Position numbers and translations under genes: made by a program. This document shows positions 1 through 7,666 of a stretch of 15,451 bases of DNA, in pieces (positions within the stretch are counted from its first letter, which is position 1; each line of letters opens with the position of its first letter). Source of the DNA: Palsa-892 sp035555855 (GTDB lineage: Bacteria; Pseudomonadota; Alphaproteobacteria; Rhizobiales; Xanthobacteraceae); NCBI GenBank assembly GCA_035555855.1, contig DATMGD010000040.1, positions 1 to 15,451 on the forward strand, written 5' to 3'. The notes below the pieces were generated by a model. The model was not told where the DNA came from and searched no databases. It saw only the letters and a program-made list of their open reading frames with translations.

Positions 1-317
1 GTCTCATAGATATGCGCGCGGGCGTGATCGACGAGGTGCATGTAATGCACGCCCGAAGGACAGGTCGTCATGCAGGAAAGACACGAGAGACAGCGGTCGA
101 TGTGCTTCACCGTCTCGCTGTCGGCGGGCCGGTTGTTCTCCAGCATCTCCTTAATCAGATAGATGCGGCCGCGCGGCGAATCGAGTTCATCCCCCAAGAG
201 CACATAGGTCGGGCAGGTCGCGGTGCAGAAGCCGCAATGCACGCAGGCGCGCAGAATCTTGTTGGCTTCCGCGATGTCCGGGTCGGCGAGCTGAGCGAGG
301 GTGAAGTGCGTCTGCAT
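1..317 (-). CDS. glcF: Glycolate oxidase iron-sulfur subunit GlcF (partial, N-terminal 105 residues)
   Basis: This is the start of the iron-sulfur subunit of the GlcDEF glycolate oxidase, which passes electrons from the flavin subunits towards the respiratory chain. The ATG is at 317-315, and reading continues past the left edge of the window without a stop. The translated part shows two four-cysteine clusters of the ferredoxin type: C25, C28, C31 and C35 in CVHCGFCTATCP, and C76, C79, C82 and C86 in CLSCLSCMTTCP. These are the two [4Fe-4S] sites expected at the GlcF N-terminus. The start lies 3 nt after the glcE stop codon on the same strand, so the two are very probably translated together. 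The C-terminal CCG-type domains lie outside the window. The identity is firm from the motifs together with the glcD-glcE context. Confidence 0.93.
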   Translation of the reverse strand, partial: MQTHFTLAQLADPDIAEANKILRACVHCGFCTATCPTYVLLGDELDSPRGRIYLIKEMLENNRPADSETVKHIDRCLSCLSCMTTCPSGVHYMHLVDHARAHIYE

Positions 318-320
318 CGG

Positions 321-1526
321 CTACATCCCCGCATACATGCGGCCGGGGTTGAGCACGGCCTTGGGATCGAAACCTTCCTTGAGGCCGCGCATCACCTTGA
401 GGTGTCCCGCACCAAGCGGGCCGAACACCGCGGCATGGGCGCGAACCGCAGGGGTCGCGCGCACCAAAAGCGCGTGGCCGTTGCTGCCGACCGCGCCGCG
501 CACGGCTTCTTCGTGCGCCTCCTCGCCCGGCATCTCGGCCCAGATCAGGCCGCCGGCCCAGTCATAGAATAAAGATGCGCCGGTCGCGGCCGCGATCGCG
601 CCGCCGATCTTCGCGCCCGTCGTCGGCGTTACCGAAATGCGCCACAGCGCATGCGAGATATTCTGCGCGAACGGCAGCACGTCGCGCGCGGCGCGCCACA
701 GCGCGCGCGACTCGTCCGCTTTTAATGTGCCGAGCGCGCCGAACGATTTCAGCATCGCTTCGAGCTTCTCGCGGCGATAGGCGATCGACGGCGGAATGCC
801 CTCGAGCCGGAACGCGGTCGCCGCCGCACTCCCCTTGATCGGCAACCTGGCTGCGACCTGCGCCGGAAAATGCGCGGCGGCCGAAACATCCCAGGCCGAA
901 GCGGAAGCGAGCGCCAGCGCCTCGATCGCGCGCTGATCGGAAAGACCGGACACCAGTAATGTCTCGACGTCTTCGGCGACCGGCAGCACCTTGAGCGTGA
1001 TCTCGGTCATGACGGCGAGCGTACCGTAAGCGCCGGTCAAAAGCTTCGGCAGGTCGTAGCCGGTGACGTTCTTCACGACGCGGCCGCCGGCCTTGAAGAT
1101 TTCGGCGCGGCCCGAGACGGCTTTGATGCCGAGCGCGTGGTCGCGGGTGTTGCCGGCCTTGACGCGGCGGGGCCCGGCGAAATTGACCGAGACGAGGCCG
1201 CCGAGCGTGCCTTCGTTCGCCTTGCCGCCGAGCACCGGTCCGAGGTCGACCGGCTCGAAGGCGAATTCCTGGCGGTTCTCCGCTAGCAGCTTTTCGATGT
1301 CGGCGACCGGCGTTCCGGCTTTCGCCGAGAAGATCAATTCCTCCGGCTCATAGAGCACGACGCCCGACAGCTGCGACACATCGAGTGTCGAGTCGTATTG
1401 CGCGGCGCGGCCAAGCATACGCTTCGAGCCGCGCCCGATCACCTCGAGCGACTTCTCGCCCGAGACCGCCCATGCGACGGCCTCGACGATCTCGTTCTCG
1501 TCGCGCGGCTTGAAGATGTTGCTCAT
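321..1526 (-). CDS. glcE: Glycolate oxidase FAD-binding subunit GlcE
   Basis: A 401-residue protein with an FAD_binding_4-type N-terminal half, the second flavin subunit of glycolate oxidase. It converts glycolate to glyoxylate together with GlcD and GlcF. Visible landmarks are the substrate/FAD loop around residues 98-118 (GPVLGGKANEGTLGGLVSVN) and the GlcE signature NVTGYDLPKLLTG at about 153-165. A C-terminal LNPGRMYAG stretch is typical of the GlcD/GlcE family. It is longer than the Escherichia coli protein (about 350 residues as I recall), with the extra length in the alanine-rich C-terminal half. The ATG shares one base with the glcD stop (TGATG), which indicates translational coupling. 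The order glcD-glcE-glcF is the classical one. Confidence 0.93.
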   Translation of the reverse strand: MSNIFKPRDENEIVEAVAWAVSGEKSLEVIGRGSKRMLGRAAQYDSTLDVSQLSGVVLYEPEELIFSAKAGTPVADIEKLLAENRQEFAFEPVDLGPVLGGKANEGTLGGLVSVNFAGPRRVKAGNTRDHALGIKAVSGRAEIFKAGGRVVKNVTGYDLPKLLTGAYGTLAVMTEITLKVLPVAEDVETLLVSGLSDQRAIEALALASASAWDVSAAAHFPAQVAARLPIKGSAAATAFRLEGIPPSIAYRREKLEAMLKSFGALGTLKADESRALWRAARDVLPFAQNISHALWRISVTPTTGAKIGGAIAAATGASLFYDWAGGLIWAEMPGEEAHEEAVRGAVGSNGHALLVRATPAVRAHAAVFGPLGAGHLKVMRGLKEGFDPKAVLNPGRMYAGM

Positions 1527-3019
1527 CAGAACCTGGGCAGATCGGGAAACGGCACCTTGCCGGCGTGAATATGCATGCGGCCGAGCTCGGCACAGCGGTG
1601 AAGTTTCGGGAAGACCTTGCCGGGATTAAGCAGGCCATCGGCATCGAAGGCGCATTTGACGCGCTGCTGCTGGGCGAGATCCGTTTCGTTGAACATCACC
1701 GGCATCAGGTCGCGCTTCTCGACGCCGACGCCGTGCTCGCCGGTCAGGACGCCGCCGACCTCGACGCAGAGCTTCAGGATGTCGGCGCCGAATTCCTCGG
1801 CACGGTGCAATTCGTCGGACTCGTTCGCATCATAAAGAATGAGCGGGTGCAGATTGCCGTCCCCGGCATGGAAGACATTGGCGACGCGCAGGCGGTGCTT
1901 CTCGGAGAATTCGCGCATGCGCGCGAGCACCAACGGCAGTTTCGCCCGCGGGATGGTGCCATCGACGCAATAATAGTCGGGCGAGATGCGGCCCACGGCA
2001 GGGAACGCCGCCTTGCGGCCGGCCCAGAAGGCGAGCCGCTCGGCTTCGGAATTGGAGACGCGCAGCGTCGTCGCGCCGGTGCCCTTGGCGATCTCGCTCA
2101 CTTTATCGAGGAGGTGATTGCATTCAGCCTCGGGGCCGTCGAGTTCGACGATCAGCAGCGCCTCGACATCGAGCGGATAGCCGGCATGGACGAAGGCCTC
2201 GGCCGCGGCGATCGCGGGCTTGTCCATCATCTCCATGCCGGCCGGAATGATGCCATCGCCGATGATCCGGGCGACGCAGTCGCCCGCCTGTTCCGAGGTC
2301 GGGAAACCGACAAGGACGGCGCGCGCCGTTTCGGGCTTCTTCAGAATGCGGACGGTGACTTCGGTGACGACGCCGAGCAGGCCTTCGGAGCCGATGATGA
2401 CGGACAGGAGGTCGTAACCGTCGGCATCGAGATGCTTGCCGCCGATTCTGAGCACCTCGCCGGAGATCAGCACGAATTCAACGCCGAGCACGTTGTTCAT
2501 CGTCATGCCGTACTTCAGGCAATGCACGCCGCCGGAATTCTCGGCGATGTTGCCGCCGATCGAACAGGCGATCTGCGATGAGGGATCCGGCGCGTAATAG
2601 AAGCCCTCGCCTTCGACGGCTTTGGTGACGCCCAAATTGGTCACGCCCGGCTGCACCACCGCGACGCGATTGTCGTAGTCAATTTCGAGCACGCGATTGA
2701 ATTTCGACATGCCGAGCAGCACGGCGTCGCCGAGCGGCAGCGAGCCGCCCGAGAGCGAAGTGCCGGCGCCGCGCGGCACCACCTTGATCTTGTTGTCGTA
2801 GCAATAGCGCAGCACCTGCGAGACCTGCTCGACGGTCTCGGGCAACACGACGGCGAGCGGCAATGTCTTGTAGGCAGTGAGCGCATCCGACTCGAACGGC
2901 TTCATCTCGATCGCGGAGTCGATCACGCCTTCGCCGGGCACAATGCGCCGCAGCGCGGCGACGATCTCCGCGCGACGAGCGATGACGCCCCGATCGAGTT
3001 CGGGCATGACGAGCGACAT
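1526..3019 (-). CDS. glcD: Glycolate oxidase FAD-linked subunit GlcD
   Basis: A 497-residue FAD-linked oxidase close to the usual GlcD length (about 499). The FAD-binding half shows VPRGAGTSLSGG at 81-92, GGNIAENSGG at 155-164 and GSEGLLG at 210-216. The FAD-oxidase C-terminal half shows HAGDGNLHP at 384-392, GEHGVG at 427-432 and LNPGK at 464-468. It is the catalytic subunit that oxidises glycolate (and commonly D-lactate) to the 2-oxoacid. The ATG at 3019-3017 is preceded by a GGGGGA ribosome-binding site. It begins 23 nt after the stop of a small gene on the same strand (3043-3267), so the transcript probably starts upstream of that small gene. D-lactate dehydrogenase proteins look similar, but glcE and glcF downstream settle the call. 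Confidence 0.95.
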   Translation of the reverse strand: MSLVMPELDRGVIARRAEIVAALRRIVPGEGVIDSAIEMKPFESDALTAYKTLPLAVVLPETVEQVSQVLRYCYDNKIKVVPRGAGTSLSGGSLPLGDAVLLGMSKFNRVLEIDYDNRVAVVQPGVTNLGVTKAVEGEGFYYAPDPSSQIACSIGGNIAENSGGVHCLKYGMTMNNVLGVEFVLISGEVLRIGGKHLDADGYDLLSVIIGSEGLLGVVTEVTVRILKKPETARAVLVGFPTSEQAGDCVARIIGDGIIPAGMEMMDKPAIAAAEAFVHAGYPLDVEALLIVELDGPEAECNHLLDKVSEIAKGTGATTLRVSNSEAERLAFWAGRKAAFPAVGRISPDYYCVDGTIPRAKLPLVLARMREFSEKHRLRVANVFHAGDGNLHPLILYDANESDELHRAEEFGADILKLCVEVGGVLTGEHGVGVEKRDLMPVMFNETDLAQQQRVKCAFDADGLLNPGKVFPKLHRCAELGRMHIHAGKVPFPDLPRF

Positions 3020-3042
3020 TGATCCCCCGGTATTTAATTCCG

Positions 3043-3267
3043 CTAGTATCTTTTCGCAAAAGCCACGGAAAATAAAGGAAAACTTGACGATCTCGTCAGG
3101 CTTTCCGTTTTGGTTTCCGGAACGAAATCGTCCTCGGGCAGCGTCGCCGCGGGCTGTGTCACCGCTACCGGGTCTGAGGCCGGAAAGGTGCTTTCCAGCC
3201 CCTCTTCGAGCAGTTCGTCGAGCTTGCGTTTCGTGGGATCAGCAGGCTGCTTATTCTTGCCGGTCAT
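3043..3267 (-). CDS. Small uncharacterised protein with LESTFPASDP core
   Basis: A 74-residue protein. A longer frame runs upstream to 3483, but the ATG at 3267-3265 carries the obvious Shine-Dalgarno sequence (AAGGCGGAG about 4 nt ahead), so I choose that start. The N-terminal third is charged (Lys/Asp/Glu) and likely helical. It is followed by the block LESTFPASDPVAVTQPA at about residues 24-40, then an acidic and serine-rich tail. There are no membrane segments, cysteines or signal peptide. From memory, an (E)SFPASDPP-like block recurs in small uncharacterised proteins of alphaproteobacteria, but I know no assigned function. It lies immediately upstream of glcD on the same strand and is probably the first gene of the glc transcript. 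Confidence 0.72.
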   Translation of the reverse strand: MTGKNKQPADPTKRKLDELLEEGLESTFPASDPVAVTQPAATLPEDDFVPETKTESLTRSSSFPLFSVAFAKRY

Positions 3268-3415
3268 GATCTCCGCCTTTCGTCGAGCCCGCCCCCGTCC
3301 CGTCTCGCTAGTCAGTGCCGGTTGAAACAGGATGTCAATCGCGCAAGTGGCCGTGCTAATACGGTGCCGTTTCAGCCAGGTTCCGTTCCAAATTTCCGCT
3401 CCAGCCGGGTATTCC
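3268..3415. promoter_or_regulatory. Divergent control region between the glc cluster and the hydroxyacid dehydrogenase operon
   Basis: This 148-nt gap separates the leftward small gene/glcDEF cluster from the rightward lldD-like gene. On the minus strand a perfect TTGACA (3338-3333) stands 18 nt before TGACTA (3314-3309), a plausible but weak sigma-70-type promoter. An imperfect inverted repeat, GGTTGAAAC at 3320-3328 and GTTTCAGCC at 3369-3377 (one mismatch), spans the middle and could bind a regulator of both operons. No TTGGT-N-ACCAA type LldR/GlcC-like operator was seen. Promoter assignment is tentative. Confidence 0.35.
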
Positions 3416-4549
3416 ATGAAAACCATCACTTGCATCGAAGACCTGCGCGAGATCGCGCACCATCGCGTGCCGCGCATGTTCATCGATTATCTCGAGGCGG
3501 GCTCCTATTCGCAGGAGACGCTGAAAGCGAACATCGCCGACCTCAAGGCGATCAAGCTCAAGCAGAAGATCCTCGTCGATGTCGAGAAACGCTCGACGGC
3601 GACCAAGATCCTCGGCAAGCCGGCGGCGATGCCGCTCGCGCTGGCGCCGATCGGGCTATGCGGCATGCAGCGCGGCAACGGCGAAATTCTCGCGGCGAAG
3701 GCCGCCGAGAAGGCAGGCATCCCGTTTTGTCTGAGCACCATGTCGGTGTGCTCGATTGAAGATGTCGCCAGCGAAGTCAGCCGGCCGTTCTGGTTCCAGC
3801 TTTATGTGATGCGCGACCGCAAGTTCATCCAGCGGCTGATCGAGCGCGCGGCGGCGGCGAAATGCTCGGCGCTCGTGCTCACCGTCGATCTGCAGGTCAT
3901 CGGCCAGCGCCACAACGACATCAAGAACGGCCTCTCGGTGCCGCCGCGGCTGACGCTGCCGAATATCCTCGACATCATGACCAAGCCCGCCTGGGTCGCG
4001 AGCGTGCTCACGGCGAAGCGCCGCACCTTCGGCAACCTAATCGAGGCCACCGCAGGCGGCGACACCGCCTCGCTCTCGGTCTGGATTCAGAACCAGTTCG
4101 ATCCGTCGCTCAACTGGGACGACGTGAAATGGATCCGCAAGCTCTGGAAAGGCCCGCTGATCCTGAAAGGCATCCTCGAAGTCGAGGACGCCAAGCTCGC
4201 CGCCAAGTACGGCGCCGACGCCATCGTCGTCTCGAACCACGGCGGGCGGCAGCTCGACGGCGCGCCCTCCTCGATCACGCAGCTGCCGAAGCTCGCCAAA
4301 GCCGTCGGCAACCGCGTCGAGGTGATGTTCGACGGCGGCATCCGCACCGGCCAGGACATGATGCGGGCGCTCGCGCTCGGCGCCGATAGCTGCCTCGTCG
4401 GCCGTCCTTATATCTACGGCCTCGGCGCCTATGGCGAAGACGGCGTGACGGCCGCGATCAATTGCCTGAAGAATGAGTTGCTCACCACCATGGCGCTCAC
4501 CGGCATCAACAAGATCGACGAGATCGGGCCGCAGGTTTTGTCTCAATAA
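3416..4549 (+). CDS. lldD: FMN-dependent alpha-hydroxy-acid dehydrogenase (LldD / glycolate oxidase family)
   Basis: A 377-residue TIM-barrel flavoenzyme that oxidises an L-2-hydroxyacid (L-lactate, glycolate or a relative) to the 2-oxoacid. Family residues are in place: FIDYLEAGS at 22-30 (the Tyr of the substrate site), QLY at 128-130, TVD at 156-158, the FMN-binding Lys251, the catalytic His275 with Arg278 in SNHGGRQLDG, DGGIRTG at 306-312 and GRPYIYG at 329-335. The frame is open back to 3332, but homology begins at the ATG at 3416 (MKTITCIEDLREIA), so I take that start; only a weak CCGGGT precedes it. Length matches LldD (about 380). The exact substrate cannot be read from sequence. The divergent glcDEF cluster makes glycolate or lactate likely. 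The SDR gene follows 28 nt later in the same direction. Confidence 0.88.
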   Translation: MKTITCIEDLREIAHHRVPRMFIDYLEAGSYSQETLKANIADLKAIKLKQKILVDVEKRSTATKILGKPAAMPLALAPIGLCGMQRGNGEILAAKAAEKAGIPFCLSTMSVCSIEDVASEVSRPFWFQLYVMRDRKFIQRLIERAAAAKCSALVLTVDLQVIGQRHNDIKNGLSVPPRLTLPNILDIMTKPAWVASVLTAKRRTFGNLIEATAGGDTASLSVWIQNQFDPSLNWDDVKWIRKLWKGPLILKGILEVEDAKLAAKYGADAIVVSNHGGRQLDGAPSSITQLPKLAKAVGNRVEVMFDGGIRTGQDMMRALALGADSCLVGRPYIYGLGAYGEDGVTAAINCLKNELLTTMALTGINKIDEIGPQVLSQ

Positions 4550-4577
4550 GTTATTTCGCAATAAGGTCGGAAACATC

Positions 4578-5333
4578 ATGAGCAAGATCGCCCTCATCAC
4601 CGGGGCCAGCCGCGGCCTCGGCCGCAGCACCGCGCTTGCCGTTGCCAGGCACGGCATCGACGTCGTCGGCACCTATCATTCGAACAAGGCGGAAGCGGAT
4701 TCGCTGGTGCGGGAAGTGGCGGCGCTCGGCCGCAAAGCCGTGATGCTGCAACTCGACACCGGCGATGTGAAATCGTTCGAGGCGTTCCGGGATGCGTTCC
4801 AGAAGGCACTGAAGGACAATTTCGGCCGCGCCGATTTCGATTTCCTCGTCAACAATGCCGGCATCGGCATCGGTTCGATGTTCGTCGACATGAAGGAAGC
4901 CGATTTCGACCGGCTGATGAACGTCAATCTCAAGGGCGTTTATTTCCTGACGCAGAAACTCGTGCCGGTAATGAAAGACGGCGGCCGGATCGTGAACCTC
5001 TCGTCGGGCCTTGCGCGCTTTTCGCTGATGCGCATGTCGGCCTATGCCATGACCAAGGGCGCGCTCGAAGTTTTCACACGCTATCTTGCCAAAGAGCTTG
5101 GCTCGCGCGGCATCACCGCGAACACCGTGGCGCCCGGCGCCATCGCAACCGATTTCGGCGGCGGCTATGTGCGCGATAATCCCGAGGCCGCAAAAAGCGT
5201 CGCGGCGATCACCGCGCTCGGCCGCCCCGGTTTGCCGGACGACATCGGGCCGATGATCGCCTCGCTCCTCTCGGACGACAACCGTTGGGTCAACGGCCAG
5301 CGCATCGAAGTTGCGGGCGGCGCTTATCTTTAA
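4578..5333 (+). CDS. SDR-family NAD(P)-dependent oxidoreductase
   Basis: A 251-residue classical short-chain dehydrogenase/reductase. It has the dinucleotide-binding TGASRGLG at residues 8-15, NNAG at 92-95 and the catalytic Asn in MNVNLKG (Asn117). The catalytic Ser is 143 in LSSG, and Tyr156 and Lys160 form the YxxxK pair in YAMTK. PG followed by T-D at 187-192 is also typical, and the C-terminus is GxxxxVAGG-like. The residue after the first beta-strands (TYHSNKAE) suggests preference for NADP, but this is inference. The ATG at 4578 follows AAGGTCGGA. The upstream gene ends 28 nt earlier, so the pair is probably one transcript. Substrate is unknown; a role with the hydroxyacid dehydrogenase (for example reduction of a carbonyl product) is only suggested by position. 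Confidence 0.9.
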   Translation: MSKIALITGASRGLGRSTALAVARHGIDVVGTYHSNKAEADSLVREVAALGRKAVMLQLDTGDVKSFEAFRDAFQKALKDNFGRADFDFLVNNAGIGIGSMFVDMKEADFDRLMNVNLKGVYFLTQKLVPVMKDGGRIVNLSSGLARFSLMRMSAYAMTKGALEVFTRYLAKELGSRGITANTVAPGAIATDFGGGYVRDNPEAAKSVAAITALGRPGLPDDIGPMIASLLSDDNRWVNGQRIEVAGGAYL

Positions 5334-5344
5334 AGCCTGCCTCT

Positions 5345-5386
5345 AAAAAAGAGCGCCTTTGACGGGCTGCAATCCGCCAAAGGCGC
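5345..5386 (-). terminator. Rho-independent terminator of the cyanate operon
   Basis: GCGCCTTTG at 5353-5361 pairs with CAAAGGCGC at 5378-5386. One mismatch inside, a further CGG/CCG pairing extends the stem. On the minus strand the hairpin is followed after two bases by TTTTTT (5350-5345). It lies just past the cynS stop (5429), so it ends the leftward transcript. There is no U-run on the plus side for the convergent SDR operon. Confidence 0.85.
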
Positions 5387-5428
5387 CAAGGGCCGCCGAA
5401 CATCGTTCGCCGGTCCTCCCCTCGAAAG

Positions 5429-5917
5429 CTATTCCTCGCGGTAGCCGTAAGCCGGCACGTTGCCGGTCGCGCCGTAATATTTGAACGGCAGGAACTTGCC
5501 GGACATGCCGATTTTCACGCGGTCGCCCTTCGGATCGGGCTGGCGCTCCATCGTCATGTCGAAGTCGATGGCCGACATGATGCCGTCGCCAAATTCCTCC
5601 TCGATCAGCGCCTTCCATGCCGGGCCGTTGACCAGCACCAGCTCATAAAAGCGATAGAGCAACGGATCGGTCGGCGGCATCGACGCACCCGAACCGCGCA
5701 TCGGCGTCTCGTTGATCATTGCCGTTTCGGCCTTGGTGAGGCCGAACAGTTCCTGCGCTTTGGCGGCCTGCGGCTTGGAAAGCTTATGCTGGCCGAGGCA
5801 GGCGCCGACGATCAGCACTTCGGAGAATCCGCCGATCTCGCCGCAGATATATTTCCAGCTCCAGCCGTTCTCGCGCTTGAGATCGAGGATTTTTTCGGTG
5901 AGTTGTTCTCGTGTCAT
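5429..5917 (-). CDS. cynS: Cyanate hydratase (cyanase)
   Basis: A 162-residue cytoplasmic enzyme that converts cyanate and bicarbonate to carbamate and CO2; carbamate then falls apart to ammonia and CO2. The length is close to the family norm (156 in E. coli). The C-terminal cyanase domain is highly recognisable, with DPLLYRFYEL at 84-93, ALIEEEFGDGIMSAIDF at 103-119 and GKFLPF at 140-145. The catalytic triad corresponds to Arg89, Glu92 and Ser115, with the same spacing as R96/E99/S122 of E. coli. The N-terminal helical domain resembles a DNA-binding fold but lacks that function in known cyanases. The ATG directly abuts the TAG of the ATPase gene, and its GGGGAG ribosome-binding site lies inside the end of that gene. 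It is the last gene of cynABDS, the same order as I recall for the cyanobacterial cyanate operon. Confidence 0.97.
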   Translation of the reverse strand: MTREQLTEKILDLKRENGWSWKYICGEIGGFSEVLIVGACLGQHKLSKPQAAKAQELFGLTKAETAMINETPMRGSGASMPPTDPLLYRFYELVLVNGPAWKALIEEEFGDGIMSAIDFDMTMERQPDPKGDRVKIGMSGKFLPFKYYGATGNVPAYGYREE

Positions 5918-6823
5918 CTACATTCTCCCCATTCGTTTTTCGGATCGTTCGGGTACCGGTTCCGGCAGCGGCGACAGCGGGACGGGCCCCGACGCATTCG
6001 GAACGATTTCAGGCGGGCGCTTCGGATCGTAAGCGCGGCCGGCAATCTCGTCGTTGAACGTGCGGCTCCTCGTCACGAGAAAATCGATGAGGTGGTTACG
6101 CACGGCATAGAACAGCGGATGCTTGTGGACGTCGTCGCGGCGGCGCTCCTTGGGCAGCGGATTGACGACGATCTCGGCGATGCGCGCGCCGGGCCCGTTG
6201 GTCATCAGCACGATCTTGTCGGCGAGATAAATCGCCTCATCGACGTCGTGCGTGATCATGAAGACGGTCTGGCCGGTGTTGAGACAAATGCTGCGCACTT
6301 CGTCCTGCAGCGTGCCGCGCGTCAGCGCGTCGAGCGCCGAGAACGGCTCGTCCATGAGCAGGATTTTCGGCTCGATCGAAAGCGCGCGCGCAATGCCGAC
6401 GCGCTGCTTCATGCCGCCGGAAAGCTCGGAGGGTCGTTTGTTTTCCGCGCCCGTAAGGCCGACGAGATCGATGAATTTCTGCGCCTGCTCGCGGACTTCG
6501 CCTCTCGTCCATTCCTTCCAGCGCGACCCGACGGCGTAAGCGACGTTGCCGAGCACGGTCTTCCACGGCAGCAGCGCATGGCCCTGGAAAATCACGGCGC
6601 GGTCGAGCGACGGGCCGGTGATCTCCTGATTATCGACCACCACCGCGCCTTCGGACGGCGCATCGAGGCCGGCAAGAATATTGAGCACTGTCGTCTTGCC
6701 GCAGCCCGAATGGCCGATGACGCAGACGAACTCGCCCTTTTGCATCGAGAACCAGACATTCTCGAAGATCGGTGTCTTGTCGTAGCGGCGAGCGATGCCT
6801 TCGATGGAGATGAAACCCGTCAT
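5918..6823 (-). CDS. cynD: Cyanate/nitrate-type ABC transporter ATP-binding protein
   Basis: A 301-residue ATPase of the NrtD/CynD/SsuB/TauB class. It has Walker A GHSGCGKTT at 37-45, Gln80 in the Q-loop, signature LSGGMKQ at 134-140, Walker B LLMDEP at 155-160 and the switch His192 in ITHDVDEA. It powers import through the CynB permease. The frame is open far upstream, but the ATG at 6823-6821 has a CCGGAG ribosome-binding site and lies 2 nt after the permease stop. The MTGFISIEGIARRYDK start also matches where these proteins begin. The C-terminus carries about 30 residues rich in proline beyond the ATPase fold. Substrate is inferred from cynS immediately downstream; the sequence class alone would also fit nitrate, taurine or sulfonate transport. 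Confidence 0.92.
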   Translation of the reverse strand: MTGFISIEGIARRYDKTPIFENVWFSMQKGEFVCVIGHSGCGKTTVLNILAGLDAPSEGAVVVDNQEITGPSLDRAVIFQGHALLPWKTVLGNVAYAVGSRWKEWTRGEVREQAQKFIDLVGLTGAENKRPSELSGGMKQRVGIARALSIEPKILLMDEPFSALDALTRGTLQDEVRSICLNTGQTVFMITHDVDEAIYLADKIVLMTNGPGARIAEIVVNPLPKERRRDDVHKHPLFYAVRNHLIDFLVTRSRTFNDEIAGRAYDPKRPPEIVPNASGPVPLSPLPEPVPERSEKRMGRM

Positions 6824-6825
6824 GG

Positions 6826-7665
6826 CTACTCCGGAAAGGTCACGAGGCGCTGGCAGCGCGCGAGGATCTGGTCGAGCACCATGCCGACCAGCCCGATGAC
6901 GAGGATGGAAATGATGACGTTGACGATCGAGAGGTTGTTCCACTCGTTCCAGACGAAGTAGCCGATGCCGGTACCGCCGACGAGCATTTCGGCGGCGACG
7001 ATGACGAGCCAGGCGATGCCGATCGAGATGCGCATGCCGGTCAAAATCGTCGGCGCGGCCGCCGGCAGAATGACGGTGAAGGCCTGCCGGAGCGGCGAGA
7101 CTTCGAGCGTGCGCGCAACGTTGAGCCACTCCTTGCGCACGGCGGCGACGCCGAAGGCGGTGTTGAGCAGCATCGGCCACAGCGAGCAGATGAAGATGAC
7201 GAAGACGGCGGAGGTCGCCGAATCCTTGATGGTGTAGAGCGCGAGCGGCATCCAGGCGAGCGGCGAAACCGGCTTCAGCACCTGAATGAACGGATCGAGC
7301 GCGCGGCTCATCAGCGGCGACATGCCGACCAGAAAGCCGAGCGGGATCGCCACCAGCACCGCCGCGAGATAGCCGACCGCGACGCGCGCGATCGAATAGG
7401 CGAGCTGAATGCCTATGCCTTTATCGTTCGGGCCGTTGTCGTAAAACGGGCTCTTGATATGCGCCCAGAGCTTTTTGCCGACATCGAGCGGACCGGGCAT
7501 TGCCGATTTCCCCGCGGTGGCGTTGAGCCCCATGAGCTTGGCGTATTCGGGGTCCATCTGCTGCACCGGCGCGCTGCTGCCGACGGCGACCTGCCAGGCG
7601 AGCAGGAAACCGGCGAGCAGCAGCACCGAAACGATGGCCGCGCGGGCACCGATCGAAAGATTCAT
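6826..7665 (-). CDS. cynB: Cyanate/nitrate-type ABC transporter permease
   Basis: A 279-residue inner-membrane permease of the binding-protein-dependent family (NrtB/CynB/SsuC group). Six hydrophobic segments are visible at about 9-28, 88-114, 126-146, 150-170, 205-228 and 246-266. The cytoplasmic EAA-type loop that contacts the ATPase is at about 178-210 (VARTLEVSP, then PAAAPTILTG). A loop of about 60 residues between segments 1 and 2 is longer than in many relatives. A TTG-initiated extension to 7695 exists, but the ATG at 7665-7663 fits the family start and sits 1 nt after the cynA stop, so I use it. Gene order and near-zero spacing place it in one operon with cynA, cynD and cynS. Confidence 0.9.
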   Translation of the reverse strand: MNLSIGARAAIVSVLLLAGFLLAWQVAVGSSAPVQQMDPEYAKLMGLNATAGKSAMPGPLDVGKKLWAHIKSPFYDNGPNDKGIGIQLAYSIARVAVGYLAAVLVAIPLGFLVGMSPLMSRALDPFIQVLKPVSPLAWMPLALYTIKDSATSAVFVIFICSLWPMLLNTAFGVAAVRKEWLNVARTLEVSPLRQAFTVILPAAAPTILTGMRISIGIAWLVIVAAEMLVGGTGIGYFVWNEWNNLSIVNVIISILVIGLVGMVLDQILARCQRLVTFPE

Positions 7666-7666
7666 C

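Noticed and set aside
12..572. Plus-strand open frame at the left edge
   Set aside because: It overlaps glcF and glcE antisense, and the glcF iron-sulfur motifs prove the minus strand is coding.
1565..2581. Long plus-strand open frame (338 codons) opposite glcD
   Set aside because: It is the antisense of a gene with clear FAD-oxidase motifs; high-GC codon bias keeps the opposite frame open, and its translation shows no family motif.
5786..6961. Long plus-strand open frame (391 codons) across cynS, cynD and cynB
   Set aside because: It runs antisense across three well-identified genes and their junctions and has a His/Arg/Asp-rich shadow composition.
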